Shown here in pieces: positions 57,872 through 64,000 of a stretch of 64,000 nt of DNA. Each line of letters begins with the position of its first letter. Within the stretch, counting starts at the first letter, position 1. The notes under the pieces were generated by a model. The model had not been told where the DNA came from, made no database searches, and worked only from the letters and a program-made list of their open reading frames with translations. The stretch is taken from assembly GCF_013385175.1 (NCBI RefSeq), contig NZ_JABZEO010000006.1, forward strand, positions 241,112-305,111, given 5' to 3'. Made by a program: the position numbers and the translations under genes. The stretch comes from Allochromatium humboldtianum (GTDB lineage Bacteria > Pseudomonadota > Gammaproteobacteria > Chromatiales > Chromatiaceae).

Positions 57872-58785
57872 GCGTCGACAACGACGGCTATGCCTGGTGG
57901 TACGTCGATGCCCTGAGCGACGACGAGCAGTACGGACTGACCCTGATCGCCATGCTCGGCAGCGTCTTTTCGCCCTACTATGCCTGGTCGCGTCAGCGCG
58001 GCAATGCCGATCCGCTCGATCACTGCGCGCTCAACGTCGCCCTCTACGGACGCCGGGGCAAGCGCTGGGCCATGACCGAGCGCGGACGCGCCGCCCTGCA
58101 ACGCGACCGCACCAATCTGGTCATCGGTCCCAGCCATGTGCATTGGGAAGGCGACGCCCTGGTCATCGACATCGACGAGATCAGCACGCCCATTCCCTCG
58201 CGTCTGCGCGGCAAGGTGCGCGTCCATCCGACCGGGATCAATGGGCGTGACTTCGCGCTCGATGCCGCCGGGCGCCATCGCTGGTGGCCGATCGCACCGC
58301 TGGCGCGGGTCGAGGTCGACTTCACGCATCCCGGCCTGAGCTGGAAGGGCACGGGCTATCTGGATTCCAACCGGGGTTCGGAACCCGTGGAACGGGCGTT
58401 TCAGGGCTGGGACTGGTCGCGCGCCGAACTGAAGCACGAGGCGGCGATCCTCTATGACACCCGCGCGCGGGATGATCAGGGCGCACACCTGGCGCTGCGC
58501 TTCGATGCCAATGCCGAGGTCGACGAATTCGCGCTGCCGCCACGCGCACCGCTGCCGACGACCAGCGTCTGGCGTATCGAGCGTGGGATTCAGTGCGAGG
58601 CAGGCGACGAGCCGCGAGTGGTCGCGACGCTGGAGGATACGCCCTTCTACGCGCGCTCGGTGGTCGAGACGCGGCTGCTGGGACGACGCGCCACCTCGGT
58701 CCACGAGAGCCTGTGTCTGGACCGTTTCAGCACGCAATGGGTGAAGGTGTTGCTGCCGTTCCGCATGCCCCGCGTCAAACGCTGA
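57868..58785 (+). CDS. crtC: Carotenoid 1,2-hydratase
   Basis: CrtC adds water to the 1,2 bond of lycopene or neurosporene. The conserved region begins FDLSVDNDGYAWWYVDALSDDEQYG and contains SVFSPYYAWSRQRG and HCALNVALYG. No ATG, GTG or TTG occurs in frame between 57571 and this point; CTG at 57868 overlaps the crtD stop (CTGA) and is the best start, giving 305 residues. A few upstream residues (RGPAFD) also look CrtC-like, so the true N-terminus may lie earlier. The C-terminus is normal. Confidence 0.8.
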   Translation: MSVDNDGYAWWYVDALSDDEQYGLTLIAMLGSVFSPYYAWSRQRGNADPLDHCALNVALYGRRGKRWAMTERGRAALQRDRTNLVIGPSHVHWEGDALVIDIDEISTPIPSRLRGKVRVHPTGINGRDFALDAAGRHRWWPIAPLARVEVDFTHPGLSWKGTGYLDSNRGSEPVERAFQGWDWSRAELKHEAAILYDTRARDDQGAHLALRFDANAEVDEFALPPRAPLPTTSVWRIERGIQCEAGDEPRVVATLEDTPFYARSVVETRLLGRRATSVHESLCLDRFSTQWVKVLLPFRMPRVKR

Positions 58786-58812
58786 GGCCGTGCACGACAG
58801 TCCGCAAAAGGC

Positions 58813-58844
58813 GGCCGAGTGGATTCAAGCTCCCCCACTCGGCC
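58813..58844 (+). terminator. Hairpin between crtC and the converging small gene
   Basis: GGCCGAGTGG at 58813-58822 pairs perfectly with CCACTCGGCC at 58835-58844. There is no T-run, but it lies at the convergent gene ends and could stop transcription from either side. Confidence 0.4.
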
Positions 58845-58854
58845 ACCAACGACC

Positions 58855-59115
58855 TCAGAGGCCATCGGCCTCCAAGTCCAGTTGCACGACTCGACGCGAA
58901 CGCCGACGCCGCACGGGCGACTTGGCACGCTGGATCTCGATCAACCGGTTCGCGGCCCGGTAGTCGTGACGCAGTTTCAAGATCACCCCGCCACAGAGCA
59001 CGAGCAACACCCCGGAGACGATCATCAGGGCGTTGATCGCTCCAATGATGCAGGCGCTGCCGATGACGACGGCAGAGTAAGGCAGCCCCTCATAGAGTGG
59101 CGTCGGTAGCCACAT
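58855..59115 (-). CDS. Small inner-membrane protein in the crt cluster
   Basis: An 86-residue protein starting MWLPTPLYEGLPYSAVVIG with two predicted membrane helices (SAVVIGSACIIGAINALM and IVSGVLLVLCGGVILKL) and a strongly basic C-terminus (RRRRSRR). Similar short proteins with a W-x-P-x-P-x-Y-E-x-L-P-Y start exist in other bacteria but have no function. The start at 59115 is preferred to 59157 because hydrophobic sequence follows directly. It lies downstream of crtB on the same strand. Confidence 0.6.
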   Translation of the reverse strand: MWLPTPLYEGLPYSAVVIGSACIIGAINALMIVSGVLLVLCGGVILKLRHDYRAANRLIEIQRAKSPVRRRRSRRVVQLDLEADGL

Positions 59116-59235
59116 ATCGACTCCCAGGTTTCCCAGGCATGGAAACCTCGATTTCATTTCGTAAACGATCAGGATGCGACCGAATCGGGAGTCGAATGAG
59201 ACCCTGATCAGGCGCGGTTCGCGCAGACTCGGGGA

Positions 59236-60306
59236 TCAGCGAACACTCAAGGCAGCGCGCTCGCGCTCCTCGAGTTGCTGAAACAATTCTAGTACCCAAA
59301 TCACACGTTCGCCGACGCCTGTCGGGGTGCGTTGCGGTGTCTCGGCGACCACGGCTTCGACGAGGAAACGTGTTTCCTCCAGCGCGGGCGCATCGACGGG
59401 ACGCGCACTCACGACCGCGCGGCCCAGGATGGGCGCGAGCAGTTGCAGCTTGCGCGGCGCTGGTACCACGGCACGTTGCGTGATCGAATCCAGCCCCTGG
59501 CGCTCGACCTGACGCCCGATCTCGGCATAGAGATAGCGCGCGGCATTGATCCCAGCGCGACAGCCGAGCGGCAGACCGGCGATGCCGGCATCCGAGCGCT
59601 GATAGAGTTCGTCGGCGGTCTGGAGCAGACGCTGGACCACCGAGGCAATCGCCTCGTTGAACACCGGATTCTTCAGCCACTCGTCCGGATCGACGCCCGC
59701 CTCGCGCACCCAGGACAACGGCAGATAGATGCGCCCGTTACGCGCGTCCTCGCCGACGTCGCGGCAGATGTTGGTGATTTGCATCGCCACGCCCAGATCA
59801 CAGGCGCGCGCGACCATTTCTTCCGAACGCGCGCCCATCAGCGCCGCCATCATGGCCCCGACCGTACCGGCGACGCGCGCCGAATAGTCGTAGACCCCGG
59901 ACAGATCCTCGTAGCGCCGCCCCTCGGCATCCCACTCGAAGCCCTCGAACAGCGCCTCCAGCAAGCGCTTGGGCATGGCGAAGTCGCGCACCACGTCGGC
60001 CAGGGCGCGGTCGATCGGATCGTCGATCGGCGTGCCGGCATAGAGCCGGTCGAGCCGGTCGTTGAGCATCTCCAGCGCCTCGGCCTGGAGCACCGGATCG
60101 TCGCCGACGCAGTCGATCGCGTCATCGGCGATACGGCAGAAGGCATAGAGCGCCATCGCCGGGTCACGGAAGCGCGCCGGTAGCAGGAAGGAGGCGGCAT
60201 AGAACGACCGCGAGCCGCAGCGCAACAGCTCGCGACAGGCGGCGATGTCGGCCGCCGTCGCATGCGTCTTCTTGGTGTAATTATGATCAGACGAAAGTTG
60301 AGGCAT
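59236..60306 (-). CDS. crtB: Phytoene synthase
   Basis: CrtB condenses two GGPP to phytoene. The 356-residue protein has the aspartate motifs YAFCRIADDAIDCVGDD and ITNICRDVGEDARNGRIYLP. ATG at 60306 overlaps the crtI stop by 20 bases, with MPQLSSDHNY as N-terminus. It follows crtI on the minus strand. Confidence 0.96.
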   Translation of the reverse strand: MPQLSSDHNYTKKTHATAADIAACRELLRCGSRSFYAASFLLPARFRDPAMALYAFCRIADDAIDCVGDDPVLQAEALEMLNDRLDRLYAGTPIDDPIDRALADVVRDFAMPKRLLEALFEGFEWDAEGRRYEDLSGVYDYSARVAGTVGAMMAALMGARSEEMVARACDLGVAMQITNICRDVGEDARNGRIYLPLSWVREAGVDPDEWLKNPVFNEAIASVVQRLLQTADELYQRSDAGIAGLPLGCRAGINAARYLYAEIGRQVERQGLDSITQRAVVPAPRKLQLLAPILGRAVVSARPVDAPALEETRFLVEAVVAETPQRTPTGVGERVIWVLELFQQLEERERAALSVR

Positions 60307-61816
60307 CGGGCACCACCCTGTCGAGGACTCGCGCGGAAGAGATGACACCAGGCACACCCGCGCCCGGATGCGTCCCCGCGCCGACCAGATAAAGATGTTC
60401 CACCTCTTCGCTCTTGTTGTGCGGGCGGAACCACGCACTCTGCATCAAGATGGGTTCGAGACTGAAACCGGCGCCCAGATGGGAGTTCAAGCGATGCTTG
60501 AAGTCCAGGGGCGTCGTGACGAGCGAGGTCGCGATCTGATCCTCCAGTCCGGGCAGGATCGAATCGCTCAGATACTTGGCGATCCGGGCGCGATAGGGTT
60601 CGGCCTGAACCTCCCAATCGGCATCGCCGCCGAGATGCGGCACCGGCGCCAGGGCGTAGAAGGCATCGCAGCCCTCGGGCGCCAAGCTCGGATCGGTCGC
60701 CGTCGGACGGTACAGATAGAGACTGAAGTCCTCGGCGAGCGTCTTGTGCTTGAAGATGTCCTGGATCAGCTCCTTGTAACGGGGGCCGAGCAGAATGGTA
60801 TGGTGCTTGACGTCGGGGTACTGGCGCTTGGTGCCGAAGTACCAGACGAACAGCCCATTGGAGAAGTGCGAGCGTTCGATCTTGCGATCGGTCCAGCGCT
60901 TGCGCGGATGCTCGGCCATCAGCTTGCCGTAGGTGGTCGCCGGATCGACGTCGGAGACGACCACATCGGCGGCGATCTCCTCGCCCGAGGCCAGACGCAC
61001 GCCGGTGGCCTTGCCGTTTCGGGTCAGGATGCGCTCGACCTCGGCGTTGTAGCGGATCTCGGTGCCCTGCCCTTCGACCAGATTCACCAGGCCCTTGACC
61101 ACGGCGCCGGTGCCGCCCATCGCCGAATGTACGCCCCACTTGCGCTCCAGGAACGAGATGAGGACATAGATCGAGGTGACGGTGAAGGGATTACCGCCGA
61201 TCAGCAGCGGATGGAAGGACAGCACCTGACGGATGAAGGGATCTTTGATATAGCTCGACACCATCCCATAGACGGTGCGATAGCTCTGGAGCATCGCCAT
61301 GTCCGGCACGATGCGCAGCATGTCGGTCAAATGGCCGAAGGGGACATGGGCCAGATCCTCGAATCCGACCTTGAACACCTTCTCGCTCATGGCCATGAAG
61401 CGGTCATAGCCTTCGACATCAGCGGGCGAATACTCAGCGATCTGCGCCTTGACCTTGTCGGCGTCGCCGCTGTAGTCGAAGACCCGACCGTCGTCGAAAC
61501 GGATGCGATAGAAGGGGTCCATCAGGCGCAGATCAACGTCGTCTGCGAAACGCCGGCCACCGAGTTCCCACAGCTCTTCCAAGAGGAAGGGCGCGGTGAT
61601 GATGGTCGGACCGGCGTCGAACGAAAAGCCGTCACGCTGATGGACATAGGCCCGACCGCCGGGGGCGTCGAGCTTTTCGAGCACCGTCACCTGGAAACCG
61701 CGCGCGGCCAGACGCACGGCCGCCGCCAGACCGCCGAAACCACTGCCGATGACGACCGCATGGGCCTTGCCTCGACCTTGAACACTACCAGGAACATGCG
61801 AAGCCGCGACTGTCAA
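60287..61816 (-). CDS. crtI: Phytoene desaturase
   Basis: CrtI desaturates phytoene to neurosporene or lycopene. The 509-residue FAD protein has AVVIGSGFGGLAAAVRLAARG and the C-terminal LYLVGAGTHPGAGVPGVISSARVL. No ATG or GTG lies before this region in frame; a TAA stop is just upstream, and TTG at 61816 is the only plausible start, with AGG about 9 bases away. Its promoter carries a PpsR site. Confidence 0.94.
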   Translation of the reverse strand: MTVAASHVPGSVQGRGKAHAVVIGSGFGGLAAAVRLAARGFQVTVLEKLDAPGGRAYVHQRDGFSFDAGPTIITAPFLLEELWELGGRRFADDVDLRLMDPFYRIRFDDGRVFDYSGDADKVKAQIAEYSPADVEGYDRFMAMSEKVFKVGFEDLAHVPFGHLTDMLRIVPDMAMLQSYRTVYGMVSSYIKDPFIRQVLSFHPLLIGGNPFTVTSIYVLISFLERKWGVHSAMGGTGAVVKGLVNLVEGQGTEIRYNAEVERILTRNGKATGVRLASGEEIAADVVVSDVDPATTYGKLMAEHPRKRWTDRKIERSHFSNGLFVWYFGTKRQYPDVKHHTILLGPRYKELIQDIFKHKTLAEDFSLYLYRPTATDPSLAPEGCDAFYALAPVPHLGGDADWEVQAEPYRARIAKYLSDSILPGLEDQIATSLVTTPLDFKHRLNSHLGAGFSLEPILMQSAWFRPHNKSEEVEHLYLVGAGTHPGAGVPGVISSARVLDRVVPDASTFV

Positions 61817-61835
61817 GTTCGTTTACCTGCCTTAC

Positions 61836-61853
61836 TGTCAAGATAGGTTGACA
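61836..61853 (-). promoter_or_regulatory. PpsR/CrtJ-type site in front of crtI
   Basis: TGTCAAGATAGGTTGACA fits TGTC-N10-GACA, with a TATACT -10-like box just upstream on the minus strand (plus 61853-61858). It lies 20 bases from the TTG start, so a bound repressor would block initiation. Confidence 0.65.
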
Positions 61854-61900
61854 GTATAGCAAGATCGGCTCCGAGTCATCCCCTGAGATTAGTCGGAAAT

Positions 61901-62809
61901 TCAGCGATTCTCCGTCGTCTGGAGCAGGCCCAGACATTCGCCGATCCTGCGCACGATCTCGGCGACCTCATGCGGCTTTTCTTCGTGCGCCAGATGGCCC
62001 AATCCAGGCAGCTCGAACAGCTTGGCGTCCGGGCGCAGATTGGCGCGTACCCGATGCGCCTCACGCGGTGAGACGGTCGTATCCTGATCACCGACGATCA
62101 GGAAGAAGGGCGTATCCAGGTTCGGCAGGCCCTGTTCGATCAGGTTCAGATCCCAGTTAGCCATCATCGACAGCGAGGCCCGCACATGCGACGGATGCCG
62201 GATCAGACGCTGATAGAGATCCACGCCGGCCGGATCCAGGGTCGAGCCGGTGCTGTCGATCAGCCCTTCGATGACACGACGGTTGCGCGCCCGCAAAGCG
62301 AAAGCGCGCGAGACCAGCGAATTGGTGGCGAAGAGCTTGGCGGCGGGCGAGAACAGACGCCCCGGCAGACCGCGCCAGGGCAGCAGTGCACCATTAAGGC
62401 TGATGAGTCCGCGCGGCTCGATCCGGCCTTCCAGACGCGCACGAATCAGAATGGCCGCGCCTGCCGAGTGTCCGAGTACCAGCTCTGGCTGGACACCCAG
62501 TGTCTCCACGAGTGAACCGACGAGACCCGCCATACCCGGAAGCGACATCCGCTCATAGGGCGGCGCGCTCGTGAAACCATGCCCCGGAAGATCCGGCGCG
62601 ATGAGGGTGAAGTGTTTGGCCAGAATGGGCGCGAAATCACGCCAGGAATGGGTCGCCGCACCCGTACCGTGCAGCATCAACAGCACCGGCCCCTGCCCCA
62701 TCCGCTGCACATGCCAGCGCAATCCACCCGCCGTGAGGAATTCGCTCGACGCGCGGTTCGGCCAATCCCGACCATCCGACTCCCAATTCGGTCCAACATT
62801 CACGCTCAT
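61901..62809 (-). CDS. bchO: Magnesium chelatase accessory protein BchO
   Basis: BchO is an alpha/beta-hydrolase-like protein linked to magnesium chelatase function. The 302-residue product has MLHGTGAATHSWRDFAP, PDLPGHGFTSAP, the nucleophile motif LGHSAGAAILIRARLEG and a catalytic-His region PGLGHLAHEEKP. ATG at 62809 follows AGCGAGAACC. bchD and bchI are not in the window. It lies upstream of crtI on the same strand. Confidence 0.92.
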   Translation of the reverse strand: MSVNVGPNWESDGRDWPNRASSEFLTAGGLRWHVQRMGQGPVLLMLHGTGAATHSWRDFAPILAKHFTLIAPDLPGHGFTSAPPYERMSLPGMAGLVGSLVETLGVQPELVLGHSAGAAILIRARLEGRIEPRGLISLNGALLPWRGLPGRLFSPAAKLFATNSLVSRAFALRARNRRVIEGLIDSTGSTLDPAGVDLYQRLIRHPSHVRASLSMMANWDLNLIEQGLPNLDTPFFLIVGDQDTTVSPREAHRVRANLRPDAKLFELPGLGHLAHEEKPHEVAEIVRRIGECLGLLQTTENR

Positions 62810-62909
62810 GGTTCTCGCTCGATCGACCAGAAACAGAGGCATTGTAACCTCTGTCCGGAACGATCGATAAAGACTGTCTCAAGCGTGTTTTGGGTTGGGC
62901 GGTCGCGCC

Positions 62910-63749
62910 TCAGACTTCGAGCTGTAGACGCACCTTCTTCATGGCGTTCTTTTCGATCTGGCGGATACGCTCGGCCGAAACCCCGAACTTCTCGGCCAGT
63001 TCGTGCAGCGTCTGCTTCTTTTCCGACAGCCAGCGCTCGAAGAGGATGGTCTTGCTCCGATCGTCCAGGTCTTCGAGAGCCGCATAGAGGCGTTCGCGCT
63101 GATCGCGATCCGTGTCCTCATGCTCCAGCAGCCGCGACGGCTCCATGCGCACGTCGGGCAGATAGGTCGAGGGTGCGGCCGGCGAATCGTCGTCATCGTC
63201 TTCGAGTCCGTCGAACGACAGATCCTGATTGGACAACCGCGACTCCATCTGGAGCACCACCTCGGGCTTGACCCCGAGATCTGCAGCCACCTCGTCCACT
63301 TCCTGCTTGGTCAGCCAGCCGAGACGCTTCTTGGAACTGCGCAGATTGAAGAACAGCTTGCGCTGAGCCTTGGTGGTAGCCACCTTGACGATGCGCCAGT
63401 TGCGCAGGATGTATTCGTGGATCTCGGCGCGAATCCAGTGCACGGCGAAGGACACCAAACGCACACCCATGTCGGGTTCGAAGCGGCGCACCGCTTTCAT
63501 CAAGCCGACCGTGCCTTCCTGGATCAGATCGGGCAACGGCAGACCATAACCCAGATAACCGCGCGCGATCCGGATCACGAAGCGCAGATGTGAAGTCACC
63601 AGACGCTTGGCGGCCTCCATATCGTTCTGGTCGCGTAGACGCACCGCCAACGAGCGCTCTTCCTCGGGAGTCAGAACAGGAATCTGGTAGGCACTGTTGA
63701 TGTACGCCTCGATCGTGCCGGTCGGCAGTATGGAGAAGTCTTTGGCCAT
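62910..63749 (-). CDS. rpoH: Heat-shock sigma factor sigma-32
   Basis: RpoH directs polymerase to heat-shock promoters. The 279-residue protein has region 2 (LVTSHLRFVIRIARGYLGYGLPLPDLIQEGTVGLMKAVRRF, of which DLIQEGTVGLM is the core), the RpoH box QRKLFFNLRSSKKRL and a region 4 helix-turn-helix (TLHELAEKFGVSAERIRQIE). It is normal in length. No ftsX or ftsE gene, its common neighbour, is in the window. Confidence 0.97.
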   Translation of the reverse strand: MAKDFSILPTGTIEAYINSAYQIPVLTPEEERSLAVRLRDQNDMEAAKRLVTSHLRFVIRIARGYLGYGLPLPDLIQEGTVGLMKAVRRFEPDMGVRLVSFAVHWIRAEIHEYILRNWRIVKVATTKAQRKLFFNLRSSKKRLGWLTKQEVDEVAADLGVKPEVVLQMESRLSNQDLSFDGLEDDDDDSPAAPSTYLPDVRMEPSRLLEHEDTDRDQRERLYAALEDLDDRSKTILFERWLSEKKQTLHELAEKFGVSAERIRQIEKNAMKKVRLQLEV

Positions 63750-63968
63750 GGCGAGATACCTGTAGTCAGTTAGACGATGATTTATCCTAGCATTTAAGTC
63801 AGGATTTTCCCATCACTTTTGACAGGGTTTTTCGGGGAAGCACCTGCTTGATGTTGAGTAAAACTCTAGGTGTTTCGCGGATCTCGCGCAAGAGGCGAAG
63901 CGACGATTGGAGATCGTATGTTTCGATGGAAATCATCGTCGAAACTGATCGACGGCGGAAAGACGTGC
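63750..63968. other. Intergenic region upstream of rpoH
   Basis: Between the rpoH start and an upstream terminator lie about 220 bases. An open frame at 63799-63987 gives 62 residues without homology or ribosome site. AT-rich stretches near 63780-63800 may hold rpoH promoters, but no clean box was assigned. Confidence 0.5.
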
Positions 63969-63998
63969 AAAACAAAACCCCTGCCACCGTTGGGTGGA
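63969..63998 (-). terminator. Intrinsic terminator of an upstream gene
   Basis: On the minus strand CCACC and GGTGG form a hairpin around CAAC, followed by GGGGTTTTGTTTT. It would end a minus-strand gene whose body lies beyond the right edge of the window. Confidence 0.65.
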
Positions 63999-64000
63999 AG

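Noticed and set aside
63799..63987. 62-codon minus-strand frame near the right edge
   Set aside because: It overlaps an upstream terminator, lacks a ribosome site and has no recognisable sequence.

Overview
The window is high-GC DNA from a purple sulfur bacterium of the Chromatiaceae, most like Allochromatium. The evidence is a photosynthesis gene cluster with pufBALMC followed by two more pufBA pairs, a tetraheme PufC, bchCXYZ, a spirilloxanthin-type carotenoid set (crtE, crtF, crtD, crtC, crtB, crtI), bchO, and a form-IV RubisCO-like protein with idi. The genus is inferred from gene order and the LH1 sequences; no 16S rRNA gene is present.

Layout. 1-25.5 kb is mostly housekeeping: a partial membrane sensor, bcp, an RsmC-like methyltransferase, hypCDE for NiFe-hydrogenase maturation, two regulators, a minus-strand run (tldD, gatB, hisB, hisA, hisI, hisE, tatC), a nitrilase/yhdP/rng/maf/rlmH run, tatAB, and an RND efflux pair. 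The his cluster lacks hisH and hisF, and tatC lies about 13 kb from tatAB.

25.5-27.9 kb is an accessory island of lower GC: an antitoxin-like UPF0175 gene with a remnant of its PIN toxin, a hicAB pair, small orphan ORFs, and two attC-like folded sites. It looks like an integron cassette cluster without an integrase. 27.9-39.3 kb returns to core genes: recG, a Uma2 gene, mltB, ridA, purC, a SulP transporter, murU, a GCS2 ligase, an M14 peptidase-like gene and lipA.

39.3-62.8 kb is the photosynthesis cluster. From right to left on the minus strand it reads bchO, crtI, crtB, a small membrane protein, then (beyond the plus-strand crtD-crtC pair) crtE, crtF, bchC, bchX, bchY, a 2.2 kb foreign insert, bchZ, pufB1A1LMC, pufB2A2, pufB3A3, yjbQ, the RubisCO-like protein and idi. 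Sites of the form TGT-N12-ACA, typical of PpsR/CrtJ, lie in front of puf, between crtE and crtD, and in front of crtI, so one redox/light-responsive repressor probably co-regulates these units. No ppsR gene is in the window.

The most unusual features are the insert between bchY and bchZ (GNAT, DUF4160, DUF2442 and small membrane-protein genes, with its own terminator-like hairpins), the integrase-less cassette array, non-ATG starts for crtI (TTG) and apparently crtC (CTG), and a possible small RNA near 1.1 kb. The window ends with bchO, rpoH and the terminator of an unseen upstream gene. No tRNA, rRNA, CRISPR array or complete insertion sequence was recognised.
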